Assembly (NCBI GenBank): GCA_016712315.1
Contig: JADJRG010000017.1
Coordinates: forward strand, 682,001 to 746,000
Direction: 5' to 3'
From: Nannocystis sp.
Lineage (GTDB): Bacteria; Myxococcota_A; Polyangia; Nannocystales; Nannocystaceae
Length of the DNA: 64,000 nucleotides
A model generated the notes under the pieces. That model was given only the letters and a program-made list of their open reading frames with translations. It searched no databases and was not told where the DNA came from. A program made the position numbers and the translations under genes. Position 1 is the first letter of the stretch; the number at the start of each line of letters is the position of its first letter. Shown here piece by piece: positions 26,706 to 35,248 of this stretch.

Positions 26706-27932
26706 TCATCGCGCGGCTTCTGTCATGGAGCCACCGGGCCTGGCGAGGAGGTGAGGCAAACGTTCGCGGACCAGGCCGAGGAGGACGGCCGCGCCTCGGG
26801 GGATGAGGTCGTCGTCGAAGTCGAAGTCGGGGTGGTGGCAGCCGGGGGTGTCTTGTCCGGGGCGACCTGCGCCGAGGAAGAAGTAGGCGCCAGGGACCGC
26901 GCCGGTGAAGTAGGCGAAGTCTTCTCCGCCGGCGATCGGCAGGCCGGCGCTGGTGATCGCGGCTTCGCCGAGGAGCTGGCGGCCGACGCGGGCGACGGCG
27001 GCGGCGCACTCCGGGTGGTTGACGAGCAGGGGGTAGCCGGGGATGAGCTGGAGATCGGCCTCGACGCCGAAGCCGCGGGCGTTGCCCTCGACGAGCTCGC
27101 GGACGCGGCGGAGCACGCGCTCGTGGACGTCGCGATCAAAGGCGCGGATGGTGCCGCGCAGGTGGGCGGACTCGGGGATGACGTTGTGGGTGTTGCCGGC
27201 CTGGAAGGCGGTGATCGAGACGACGGCGCCGCCGTCGGCGCCGAGGTCGCGGGGGAGGACCGGGTGGAGAGCGGCGACGAGGTGGGCGCCGGCGACGATC
27301 GGGTCGCGGCAGCGCTGCGGCTGGCTGCCGTGGCCGCCGACGCCGCGCAGGCGGAGGTCGAGGCTGGTGACCTGGGCCATGACGACGCCGGGGCGGATAT
27401 GAAGCTGTCCTTTGGGGAAGCCTGGCCAATTGTGCAGGCCGTAGATCTCGGCGACGCCGTCGAGGGCGCCCTCGGCGAGCATGACCGCGGCGCCGCCGCC
27501 GCGCACGCCCTCCTCGGCGGGCTGGAAGAGGAGGCGGACGTTGCCGTCGATGTGGCCTCGGTGGCGGGCGAGGAGGTCGGCGACGCCGAGCAGGATCGCG
27601 GTGTGGCCGTCGTGGCCGCACTTGTGGCTGACGCCAGGGTGGACAGAGCGGTGCGGGAGGTCGGTGCGCTCGTCGATGGGGAGGGCGTCGAGGTCGGCGC
27701 GCAGGGCGATGGTGGGGGCGCGGCCGTGGCGCTCTGGGTGGAGATCGGCGATGAGGCCGGTGCCGGCGCAGCTCTGCGGCTGGTAGCCGCGGGACTGTAA
27801 AAAATCGCGCACCCGCGCCTGGCTGCGCCGCTCCTCGAAGCCGAGCTCGGGGTGGCGGTGGAGGTCGTGGCGGAGCTCGCGGAGGAGGGGATCGAGCTCG
27901 CGGAGCTCAGGGGTGGGGTCGCTCCAGCTCAT
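26706..27932 (-). CDS. M20D-family amidohydrolase (hippurate/N-acyl amino acid hydrolase-like)
   Basis: 408 residues. M20D enzymes are zinc or manganese hydrolases that release acyl or aromatic groups from amino acids. Visible: LRHDLHRHPELGFEE, LRADLDALPI, the metal ligands in CGHDGH, FQPAEEGVRGGGAA, a His in LHNWPG, the dimerisation segment AGNTHNVIPESAHLRGTIR, and the last ligand region GGEDFAYF with PGCHHPDFDFDDD. No signal peptide, so cytoplasmic. It starts only 23 bases from the divergent gene at 27956, so the two promoters must overlap each other's coding ends. Confidence 0.9.
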   Translation of the reverse strand: MSWSDPTPELRELDPLLRELRHDLHRHPELGFEERRSQARVRDFLQSRGYQPQSCAGTGLIADLHPERHGRAPTIALRADLDALPIDERTDLPHRSVHPGVSHKCGHDGHTAILLGVADLLARHRGHIDGNVRLLFQPAEEGVRGGGAAVMLAEGALDGVAEIYGLHNWPGFPKGQLHIRPGVVMAQVTSLDLRLRGVGGHGSQPQRCRDPIVAGAHLVAALHPVLPRDLGADGGAVVSITAFQAGNTHNVIPESAHLRGTIRAFDRDVHERVLRRVRELVEGNARGFGVEADLQLIPGYPLLVNHPECAAAVARVGRQLLGEAAITSAGLPIAGGEDFAYFTGAVPGAYFFLGAGRPGQDTPGCHHPDFDFDDDLIPRGAAVLLGLVRERLPHLLARPGGSMTEAAR

Positions 27933-27955
27933 GGCGGCGATGATAAGGTACCGGC

Positions 27956-28471
27956 ATGATCTCTGGTCGCGGGCCGATCCGTAGCGCGGCGTTCGTGCTG
28001 TATGAGGGGACGAGGACGCCGCACCGCTCGTGCGGGATCGCGCTGGCCGAGGCGCTGGGGCGGCCGACGTCGGCGTATCAGAGCCTGCGCAGGGGGGGGA
28101 TCACGGGGGAGGGGCAGTGCGGGGCGGTGGTCGCCGGGCAGCTCTTGTTAGGGGAGTTTTTAGGAGACCCCGATCCGACGGGCAAGGTGACGCCGGCGCT
28201 GCGGGCGGCGATCCGCGAGTATCGGGAGCGCTGCGAGACGGCGCTGGATCGCGGGCCTAGCGTCGATCTGGTGTGCAACAACATGACCGCGCCGCACGGG
28301 GACTTTTCGGGGGCGGCGCGCCACGCGTTCTGCACGCGGGTGGTGGCGCAGGTCGCCCAGCTCGTGGATGAGGGGCTGCGCGCGCATGGGGTGGTGATCG
28401 CGCCGCCGAAGGTGATGCTGGCCGATGGGTCATGTTTTGATCCGGAGACGGCGGCGGATCCGGAGGGGTGA
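27956..28471 (+). CDS. Cysteine-containing redox-like protein, C_GCAxxG_C_C-type
   Basis: 171 residues with spaced cysteines: SCGIALAEALG, GEGQCGAVVAG, RCETAL, LVCNNMT, FCTRVV and a late SCF. The central GQCGAVVAGQLLLGEFLG resembles the GCA..G motif of C_GCAxxG_C_C proteins, which are thought to be redox or metal-binding, and the other cysteines follow the expected spacing only loosely. No signal peptide. Family assignment is tentative. Confidence 0.5.
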   Translation: MISGRGPIRSAAFVLYEGTRTPHRSCGIALAEALGRPTSAYQSLRRGGITGEGQCGAVVAGQLLLGEFLGDPDPTGKVTPALRAAIREYRERCETALDRGPSVDLVCNNMTAPHGDFSGAARHAFCTRVVAQVAQLVDEGLRAHGVVIAPPKVMLADGSCFDPETAADPEG

Positions 28472-28488
28472 GCTGGGTGGGGCTCGGG

Positions 28489-29769
28489 TCAGGGGGCGAA
28501 GTCGAGGGCGAGGCCGAGGCCGCCGAAGAGCTCGAGGCCGCCGAGGGCGAAGGGGGCGGCTCCTTGAGCCTCGAGTCGGGGGACCGGCAGGCCTGGGCGG
28601 GCTTCGCCGCTGAGCGCGGCCTCGAGGTGGGCGCCGACGCGGAGGTGGAGGCGGCCGCGGTCGAGGGGGATCCGGTAGCCGGGGGCGAGGCGGAGGGCGA
28701 CGCCGAGCAGGGGGCGCGGCGGGCCGCGATCGGCGGCGCTTACGACCCAAACCGGGCCCTCCGGGCCGCGCACCTGCCACGGCTCGACGCTGAAGAGGGT
28801 GAGGAGCGGCACCTCGAAGCGGCGGCGGCGGAGGGTGGCGCCGACGCCGAGGGCGAGGCGGACGCGGAGCAGGCGGAGGGGCTCGCCCGCGCGTGAGCCC
28901 TCGGGATCGTTGAGAGAAAAGGCGCGGGGGGTGAGGCGGAGATCGAGGGCGAGATCGAGGCCGCGTGGGCCTCGGCGCGCGAGGAGGAGATCGAGGGGGG
29001 CGCCGCGCCAGCCGGCTGCGGGAGGGCCGACTGCGACGAGGGCGCCCGTGGCGAGGCTGACGGTGAGGATCGTGAGCGGCGTTGCTGGGGGGGTGCGCGG
29101 TGCTGTTGTTGGTGTTGGTGTTGGTGTTGGATCTGGGGTTGGGTCTGTGGAGCGGGGCGCTGGTTGTGGGAGGGGTTCGGGGGGCGCTGGTGGTTGGAGG
29201 TCGGCGCGGACGGCCGCGGCGAGCGGGGCGGGTAGGGCGGCGCGCTCTTCGTCGGCGGGTAGATCCGCCTCGTCGATCGCGGGGATCAGGCTGGCGAGGG
29301 CGCCGGCGAGCGCCCTGGCGGCGTCCGCGGGGGGCGCTTCGATGACGCGGGCGTAGGCGCGGCCGTCCGCGAGCACGAGGCGGAGGCCGTAGATCTCGGG
29401 GCCGAGCTGGCTGATGGCGGCGTGGGCCTGGAGGCCGAGAGGCGGCGCGAGCGGCGGTCGGGAGGGGGCGTCGGCCTGGAGGTCGAGGGTGAGCTCGGGG
29501 AGGCGGCGGCGTAGGGCTCGCGCGAGCTCGGCGGCGGGCGGGGCGGGGGCGTCGACTTGCAGGATGAGGCGGCGGATCGTGGGTCGCTCGGCGGGGGGCG
29601 CTGGAGATGACTCTTGGGTCAGGTCAGCGCCCGCGGCGGTGGCAGGCGGTGAAGACGGCGAGCGAGGCGGATCAGCGGCGAGCGAGGGCGCGAGGGCGAG
29701 CGCGAGGGCGAGCGACGCGGCGAGCACGGCTGCGCAGGACGATAGCCGGGCGAGCGCCGGTTGTCTCAC
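28489..29769 (-). CDS. Hypothetical secreted protein with Pro/Thr linker
   Basis: 426 residues: signal peptide (LAASLALALALAPSLAA), an N-terminal domain to ~170 (RLILQVDAPAPPAAELARALRRRLPE, IYGLRLVLADGRAYARVIE), a Pro/Thr linker (TDPTPDPTPTPT) and a C-terminal ~200 residues of alternating hydrophobic strands ending in LGLALDFAP, barrel-like. It follows the ECF-operon lipoprotein by 6 bases and may be its last gene. No family recognised. Confidence 0.6.
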   Translation of the reverse strand: MRQPALARLSSCAAVLAASLALALALAPSLAADPPRSPSSPPATAAGADLTQESSPAPPAERPTIRRLILQVDAPAPPAAELARALRRRLPELTLDLQADAPSRPPLAPPLGLQAHAAISQLGPEIYGLRLVLADGRAYARVIEAPPADAARALAGALASLIPAIDEADLPADEERAALPAPLAAAVRADLQPPAPPEPLPQPAPRSTDPTPDPTPTPTPTTAPRTPPATPLTILTVSLATGALVAVGPPAAGWRGAPLDLLLARRGPRGLDLALDLRLTPRAFSLNDPEGSRAGEPLRLLRVRLALGVGATLRRRRFEVPLLTLFSVEPWQVRGPEGPVWVVSAADRGPPRPLLGVALRLAPGYRIPLDRGRLHLRVGAHLEAALSGEARPGLPVPRLEAQGAAPFALGGLELFGGLGLALDFAP

Positions 29770-29775
29770 GAGGGC

Positions 29776-30855
29776 TCAAGGGGCAGGGTCGCGGCTGTCG
29801 ACGCAGGCGTCGAATTGTTCGGCGCACTGCTCGGGGGGCGCGCCTCGGGCGAGGCACTGCTCGAGGAGGAGATCGCAGGCGCTGAGGCAGGCGCCTTGGG
29901 TGAGGGTGATGTCGTCGAGGCTCCAGCCGGCGAGCGGTTGGAGGAGCGGCTCTTTGGTGGCGACGCAGAAGCGGAGCTGGACGCTGGAGACGAGCGGGGG
30001 CGGGAGGAGGAGCTCATGGAGGCGCCAGCTCTGCTCGGGTTCGGCGTCTTGGAGCTGGGGGGTGAGCGGGAGCCAGGCGCGGCCGTCGTAGTGCTCGACG
30101 GTGGTGAGCAGCGGGGCTGACGGCTCGGTGGCCCAGAAGCGCAGTTGCACGGCGGCCTGGCTGGGGAGGGGGATCGGCGGGCTGGTGAGGCAGGCGCTGG
30201 GGGCGCTGTTCGCGGCGAGACAGGCGCCGATCAGGAGGCCCGCGAGGCGGCCGTCGGCGGCGTCGCTGTGGTCGTCTTGGGGATCTTCGGGGCCGAGGCC
30301 GGCGCACATGGATGGCTGGGCGGGGCCGATCTGCCAGGGGTGCTCGGCGAGCCAGCCGTCGTCCTCTTGGGCGAAGTCTTGGGTGTAGATGAGCTGCGGC
30401 GGGGCGGCTTTGGGTTGGCAGAACCCGGCGGCGCAGGTGCCCTCTCCGGTCGATCCGCAGGGATCTTGGTTGGGATCGAGGGCGCAGGGGGTGCCCTCGG
30501 GGAGGGGCTCGATCGCGCAGGCGCCCGTGGCAGGGTTGCAGATCCCGCGCTGGCAGGGGCCTTCGGGCTCAGGGCAGGTGCGGGTGATGGCGGGCGTGCA
30601 TACGCCCGCCTGGCAGGTCGCGGAGAGGGAGCAGAGGTCGCGAAAGCAGGGGGCGCCTTCGGCGGCGTCGGTGTAGGCGCAGGCGCCGTCGTCGAGGCAG
30701 ATCGGGGCGAGGCAGGGGGATGGGGGCTCGCAGGCGTCGAGATCACAGGCGGGGCCGGTCGGCTGGGCGATGGCGCCGCTGTCGATGACTTGATAGTCGG
30801 AGGTCATACATCCGACGAGCAGAGGGAGGAGGGCGAGGGCGGCGCGGTCGATCAC
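29776..30855 (-). CDS. Cysteine-rich lipoprotein in the ECF sigma operon
   Basis: 359 residues. Lipobox LVGC near the N-terminus; a cysteine-rich section follows (CDLDACEPPSPCLAPIC, CSLSATCQAGVC, CQRGICNPATGAC) as in many myxobacterial surface proteins, then a jelly-roll-like domain (IYTQDFAQEDDGW, QLRFWATEP, HYDGRAWLPL, GWSLDDITLTQG) suggesting carbohydrate or protein binding. The GTG at 30855 overlaps the upstream stop (GTGA), indicating coupling to the anti-sigma-like gene. Confidence 0.7.
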   Translation of the reverse strand: MIDRAALALLPLLVGCMTSDYQVIDSGAIAQPTGPACDLDACEPPSPCLAPICLDDGACAYTDAAEGAPCFRDLCSLSATCQAGVCTPAITRTCPEPEGPCQRGICNPATGACAIEPLPEGTPCALDPNQDPCGSTGEGTCAAGFCQPKAAPPQLIYTQDFAQEDDGWLAEHPWQIGPAQPSMCAGLGPEDPQDDHSDAADGRLAGLLIGACLAANSAPSACLTSPPIPLPSQAAVQLRFWATEPSAPLLTTVEHYDGRAWLPLTPQLQDAEPEQSWRLHELLLPPPLVSSVQLRFCVATKEPLLQPLAGWSLDDITLTQGACLSACDLLLEQCLARGAPPEQCAEQFDACVDSRDPAP

Positions 30856-31847
30856 GGGCCCCTCGCGGCGGCTGCGCGCTCGGCTTCGTCGCGGTGGGCG
30901 CCGCGGGGGTGTTCGAGCAGGTATCGACGCCAACAAGCGGCCGGCTCGGCGTCGCGGCGGCAGAGGCCCGCGCGGGCGTCGTCGGCGTAGCGGCCGCGCG
31001 GGAGGCGATCGAGGTACTCGCCCCAGAGGGCGGCCTCGGCGTCGCGTCCGTGGAGCTGGCGGGTGATCGTAAAAAGATCGCCGTAGGCGAGGTCGCGCTG
31101 GCGGGGGCTGCGAGCGCGACGGATGATCTCGCGGAGGTGGCGTTCGGCGCCGTCGAGGTCGCCGGCGGACCAACGAGCCTCGGCGGCGCGCTCGAGGGCG
31201 CCGATCGGGTCGTCTTCGGCGGGGGCGGTGACCTTGGCGGGTTCTTCGGCGCTTGACGCCGCGTCGGTGAGCGGCGGGGCGGCTTCGGGGGGTTGTTGCA
31301 GGAGGTCTTGGGCGTCGCTCGGCGGTGGGACGGGCGCGGGGCGGCGCGCTGAGGTGGGTGCAGGCGCGCTCGGCTCGAGGTTTGGGACGGGCGACTCTGC
31401 GGGGCGCGCGAGGTCCCGCCATTCGGCTTGGTTAGGGGCGCCGCTGTGGAGGGTTGGTTGAGCCAAGAGCGGGGTTAGGCCGACATAAAGGAGACAGACG
31501 GCGGCGACGGCGAGCAGGGCGCCGAGCCACACGGGGCGGCGTCGAGGGGTCGGCGCGGGCGGTAGAGCGAGCAGCGCGCGGGCGGCTGTATCGGCGACGG
31601 CGGCTCGCCTGGCCTCGTGGATGAGATCGCCGAGAGGATCGCCGGGAAGGAGGGGCGGGGCGAGGGGGAGCGGCTGGGGTGTGTCGCCCTGGGCGAGGCG
31701 GAGGTCGCGGGGGGGCTCGATGAGGCCGCGTGCGGCGGCTTCTTCGAGCACCGCGGCGAAGTCGGGGCAGAGGTCGGGGGCCTCGGCTTCGATCGCCGCG
31801 CGAAGATCTTCGGCGCACTCGGTGAGCAGGCGGTCGAAGTCGTTCAT
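30852..31847 (-). CDS. Putative anti-sigma factor with periplasmic TPR-like region
   Basis: 331 residues: a cytoplasmic N-terminal ~105 residues, one membrane segment (VWLGALLAVAAVCLLYVGLTPLL, written here as ~105-127), a Pro-rich linker and a C-terminal helical repeat region (RWSAGDLDGAERHLREII, CWRRYLLEHPRGAHRDEAERA) like bacterial TPR or YbgF-type domains. Its 4-base overlap with the ECF sigma gene and single membrane pass are the usual layout of an anti-sigma factor that senses the envelope. The N-terminus has no obvious zinc-ZAS HxxxCxxC motif. Confidence 0.65.
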   Translation of the reverse strand: MNDFDRLLTECAEDLRAAIEAEAPDLCPDFAAVLEEAAARGLIEPPRDLRLAQGDTPQPLPLAPPLLPGDPLGDLIHEARRAAVADTAARALLALPPAPTPRRRPVWLGALLAVAAVCLLYVGLTPLLAQPTLHSGAPNQAEWRDLARPAESPVPNLEPSAPAPTSARRPAPVPPPSDAQDLLQQPPEAAPPLTDAASSAEEPAKVTAPAEDDPIGALERAAEARWSAGDLDGAERHLREIIRRARSPRQRDLAYGDLFTITRQLHGRDAEAALWGEYLDRLPRGRYADDARAGLCRRDAEPAACWRRYLLEHPRGAHRDEAERAAAARGP

Positions 31848-32482
31848 ACGCCGGGCTCCTCGTGCAGCAGGCCGCGGCGGCTCAGCTCGCTTCGCAGGCG
31901 CTCCCGCGCCCTACAGGCGCGGACAGCGAGGTTGCCAGGGGTGATGCCGAGGCGCTCGGCGGCGTCCTCGGGGGAGAGGCCCTCGAGGTCGCGGAGCACG
32001 AAGGCGATCCGGAGGTGGTCCGGGAGGAGCTCTAAGGCGGCGTAGAGGCCGGCGATCCGCCGCTGGCGGTGGATCCGGTGGTCCGGGGCCTCTTGCGCGG
32101 CGGGGCGCGCGGCCTGGACGGCCTCGAAGGCGCTGTGGGCCTTGGCGGTGCTGCGGCGCGAGCGCCAATAATTGCGGGCGATGTTGATGGCGACGCCGTG
32201 CAGCCAGGTGGTGAAGGCGGAGCGGCCGTCGAAGGTGTGGATCCGCGGGAGCGCCTGGACGAAGGTCTCTTGGACGAGCTCTTCGGCGACCTGGGGATCT
32301 CCGGTGAGGTGACGGAGGTGGCCGTAGATCCGCAAAAAATTGTCCTGGTAGAGGCGGGACCAGGCGGCCATGTCGCCGCTGCGCGCCCTCGCGACCAGCT
32401 CGGCGGTGATCTCGGCGGGTGAGGGGGCCTCGGCGGGGCTCTGCTCGACCGGTCGGAGGTGGCGGGGGCGCGGCGGGGTCAA
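31844..32482 (-). CDS. ECF-family RNA polymerase sigma factor
   Basis: 212 residues. Region 2 is clear (LYQDNFLRIYGHLRHLTGDPQVAEELVQE, then TFDGRSAFTTWLHGVAINIARNYWR) and region 4 follows (LPDHLRIAFVLRDLEGLSPEDAAERLGI, NLAVRACRARERLRSEL). It directs RNA polymerase to a specific promoter set, probably its own operon. The start used is TTG at 32482, the only initiator before region 2 in this frame, so the N-terminus is uncertain. Overlaps the anti-sigma-like gene by ATGA. Confidence 0.9.
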   Translation of the reverse strand: MTPPRPRHLRPVEQSPAEAPSPAEITAELVARARSGDMAAWSRLYQDNFLRIYGHLRHLTGDPQVAEELVQETFVQALPRIHTFDGRSAFTTWLHGVAINIARNYWRSRRSTAKAHSAFEAVQAARPAAQEAPDHRIHRQRRIAGLYAALELLPDHLRIAFVLRDLEGLSPEDAAERLGITPGNLAVRACRARERLRSELSRRGLLHEEPGV

Positions 32483-32569
32483 CGGTGGGTGTGTCGCGCG
32501 AGCAGGTCGGGGATTACAGGGCGGCGAGCGAGGTGCGGCGCCGCGCGTCGCGCCGGGCGCGGATCCGCG

Positions 32570-33178
32570 CTAGGGGCCGAAGGACTCGAGCATGGCGCTG
32601 AGGGCGGCGAGGGCGGCGCGCATCTTGTGAAAGAACGAGGCCTCGTGGGGGACGAGCACGAAGCGGGGGTGGGCGGACCAGACCTCGCGGAGGCGACGAT
32701 CGAGCTCGAGGGCTTGGTCGAGGTCCTCGATGCGGGCGGGGTTGCCCCCTTCGATCGAGATCCGGCCGGCGGCGGCGGTCTCGAAGAAGAGGACGGCGTC
32801 GTAGCGGATGAGCTCGCGGTCGAGGGTGGTGGACTGGGCGGCGAAGAAGTCGCGCTCGCTGTCCTCGGGCCAGTAGACGGCGCCGTCGATGGTGCCGCGG
32901 TCGCAGAGGAGGAGGCGATCAGGGTAGCGCGCCGATTGGACGTCCTCGAGGTTGCGCTGGACGTGGTAGATCGCCGACTGCGCGGCTCGCCTGGCCAAGG
33001 AGTCAGGTGCGCGCGGGAAGCCGCCGACGAAGAGCAGGGTGGCGGCCTCGGGCACGATGACGACGCGCTCGCCGATCTCGCGGCGGAAGAGATCGGCGGC
33101 GGTGGTCTTGCCGCCGCCAGGGCCGCCGGTGAGCACGACGCGGCGCCGGCTCGGCGCCTTGGGATCGATGGGGGTCAT
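32570..33178 (-). CDS. P-loop NTPase, AAA_28/NadR-like kinase fold
   Basis: 202 residues. Walker A GGPGGGKTT is followed by VIVPEAATLLF and LLLCDRGTIDGAVYW, the Walker B-like acidic pair of the AAA_28 family, which resembles nucleotide or small-molecule kinases such as NadR. ATP use is expected; substrate unknown. It overlaps the iminopeptidase stop by ATGA, so it is the third gene of a minus-strand operon with the two paralogous peptidases. Confidence 0.8.
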   Translation of the reverse strand: MTPIDPKAPSRRRVVLTGGPGGGKTTAADLFRREIGERVVIVPEAATLLFVGGFPRAPDSLARRAAQSAIYHVQRNLEDVQSARYPDRLLLCDRGTIDGAVYWPEDSERDFFAAQSTTLDRELIRYDAVLFFETAAAGRISIEGGNPARIEDLDQALELDRRLREVWSAHPRFVLVPHEASFFHKMRAALAALSAMLESFGP

Positions 33179-34149
33179 CTCGCGGCCTCTTGAGCGTAGC
33201 GATCGGTCGCTTGCCGGAGGGCGCGGCTGATCCCCGGCTCAAAGGCGCTGTGGCCGGCGTCAGCGACGAAGATCAGCTCAGAGCGGGGGAGGCCCTTGTG
33301 CAGGCGCCAGGCGTTCTCGGGCGGGCAGATCACGTCGTAGCGGCCGTGCACGATCGTGGCGGGGATGTGCTGGATGATGTGCAGGTTGGCGAAGAGCTGC
33401 TTCTCGTGGCGGAGGAAGCCCTTGTTGATGAAGTAGTGGCACTCGAGGCGGGCGAAGGGGAGGGTGAAGGCGGGGTCCGAGCAGTGCTGGAGGACGTCGG
33501 GGTCGGGCAGGAGAGTGGCGACGCGGCTCTCGTAGAGGGCCCAGGCGCGGGCGGCGGCGGCCTGGACGGCGGGGTCCTCGGCGGTGAGGCGGCGGTAGTA
33601 GGCGCCGATGAGATCAGCGCGCTCGTGCTCGGGGATCTCGGCCTCGAAGTCGCGCCAGGCGTCGGGGAAGAGCACGCGGGTGCCCTTGCCGTAGAACCAC
33701 TCGGCCTCGCGGCGGGTGAACATGAAGATCCCGCGCAGCACCAGCTCGGTGACCCGATCAGGGTGGATCTGGGCGTAGGCGACGCCGAGGGTGCTGCCCC
33801 AGGAGCCGCCGAAGACCTGCCAACGATCGACGCCGAGGTGCTGGCGGAGGGCCTCGATGTCGGCGACGAGGTGCCAGGTGGTGTTGTCGACGAGGCTGGC
33901 GTGCGGCTCGGATTGGCCGCAGCCGCGCTGGTCGAAGAGGATGATCCGGTAGCGCTCGGGGTCGAAGAAGCGGCGGTGCTTGGGATCAGTGCCGCCGCCG
34001 GGGCCGCCGTGGAGGAAGACGACTGGCTTGCCGTGCGGGTTGCCAGACTCCTCAAAATAGAGGTCGTGGAGCTCGGAGACCTGGAGGCGGCCGATGTGGA
34101 AGGGCTCGATCTCAGGGTAGAGACCGTCGGAATTGTCGAGCAGAGGCAC
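33175..34149 (-). CDS. pip: Proline iminopeptidase (S33), copy 1
   Basis: 324 residues of the alpha/beta hydrolase fold. It removes N-terminal proline from peptides in the cytoplasm. Marks: the oxyanion HGGPGGG, DQRGCGQS, the nucleophile elbow GGSWGS (catalytic Ser), the C-terminal acid in HGRYD and the His in DAGHSAFEPG. The start GLYPEIEPFHIG is typical of the type I family. Roughly two thirds identical by eye to the gene just upstream, so the pair arose by tandem duplication. Confidence 0.93.
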   Translation of the reverse strand: MPLLDNSDGLYPEIEPFHIGRLQVSELHDLYFEESGNPHGKPVVFLHGGPGGGTDPKHRRFFDPERYRIILFDQRGCGQSEPHASLVDNTTWHLVADIEALRQHLGVDRWQVFGGSWGSTLGVAYAQIHPDRVTELVLRGIFMFTRREAEWFYGKGTRVLFPDAWRDFEAEIPEHERADLIGAYYRRLTAEDPAVQAAAARAWALYESRVATLLPDPDVLQHCSDPAFTLPFARLECHYFINKGFLRHEKQLFANLHIIQHIPATIVHGRYDVICPPENAWRLHKGLPRSELIFVADAGHSAFEPGISRALRQATDRYAQEAAR

Positions 34150-34167
34150 GGCTGGGCTCCCTTGGTG

Positions 34168-35133
34168 CTAGTCGAGGTCGGCGAAGCGATCTGTCGCTTG
34201 GACCAGCTCGTGGATGATGCCGGGCTCGAAGGCGGAGTGGCCGGCGTCAGGGACGATGCGCAGGTCAGACTCGGGCCAGGCGCTGTGCAGGTCCCAGGCG
34301 CTCTGCGCGGGGCAGACGACGTCGTAGCGGCCTTGCACGATCACCGCGGGGATGTGGCGGATCCGCGAGAGATCGGCGTAGAGCTGATCCTCGCTGGCCA
34401 AGAAGCCCTTGTTGACGAAGTAGTGGCACTCGATGCGGGCGAAGGCGAGGCTGAAGTCGTCGTCTTCGGCGGCGTGGGCGATGTCCGCGAGGTTGGGGTA
34501 GAGGTGGCTGGTGCTGTGCTCCCAGACGCTCCAGGCGCGGGCGGCGTCGCGGCGGATCTTCGGGTCCTCGTGGGTGAGGCGGCGGTAGTAGGCCTGGATG
34601 AGGTCGCTGCGCTCGGCGTGGGGGATCGCGTCGAGGTACCGTTCAAAGGCCTCGGGGAAGATCGCGCCGGCGCCGTCTTGATAGAACCAGGCGAGCTCGC
34701 TGGGGCGCAGGGTGAAGATCCCGCGGAGGATCAGCTCGGTGACGCGCACGGGGTAGCGCTGAGCGTACGCGAGCGCGAGGGTGCTGCCCCACGAGCCGCC
34801 GAAGACCTGCCAGGCGCTGACCTCGAGGTGCTCGCGGAGGAGCTCGATGTCGTCGACGAGGTGCCAGGTGGTGTTCTCCTCCAGCTCCGCGTGCGGGGTG
34901 CTCTTGCCGCAGCCGCGCTGATCAAAGAGGACGATGCGATAACGCGCGGGGTCGAAGAAGCGGCGCTGGAGGGGGCTGGTGCCGCCGCCAGGCCCGCCGT
35001 GGAGGAAGACGACAGGCTTGCCGCCGGGGTTGCCCGAGACCTCGTAGTAGACGCGGTGGAGCTGCGAGACCTGGAGGTAGCCGGCGTGGTGTGGCTCGAT
35101 CTCCGGGTAGAGGGTGCGACGCGTGGGAGGCAT
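34168..35133 (-). CDS. pip: Proline iminopeptidase (S33), copy 2
   Basis: 321 residues. Same catalytic set as the downstream copy: HGGPGGG, DQRGCGKS, GGSWGS, QGRYD and DAGHSAFEPG. Eighteen bases separate the two genes. The central lid region (FTLRPSELAWFYQDGAGAIFPEAF versus a basic RREAEWFYGKG in the other copy) is where they differ most, the region that sets substrate choice in this family, so they may prefer different peptides. The first gene of a three-gene operon. Confidence 0.93.
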   Translation of the reverse strand: MPPTRRTLYPEIEPHHAGYLQVSQLHRVYYEVSGNPGGKPVVFLHGGPGGGTSPLQRRFFDPARYRIVLFDQRGCGKSTPHAELEENTTWHLVDDIELLREHLEVSAWQVFGGSWGSTLALAYAQRYPVRVTELILRGIFTLRPSELAWFYQDGAGAIFPEAFERYLDAIPHAERSDLIQAYYRRLTHEDPKIRRDAARAWSVWEHSTSHLYPNLADIAHAAEDDDFSLAFARIECHYFVNKGFLASEDQLYADLSRIRHIPAVIVQGRYDVVCPAQSAWDLHSAWPESDLRIVPDAGHSAFEPGIIHELVQATDRFADLD

Positions 35134-35248
35134 CGCGGCGAGCTTGGCAAAGCGCGCGGGTACCGTCCAGAGCCGCGCGCGAGAAAAGATCCGTCACGGC
35201 GATCCGGCGCGAAGCCCGCGACCAGGCGCGCTGCGGTAGATTGCGGCG

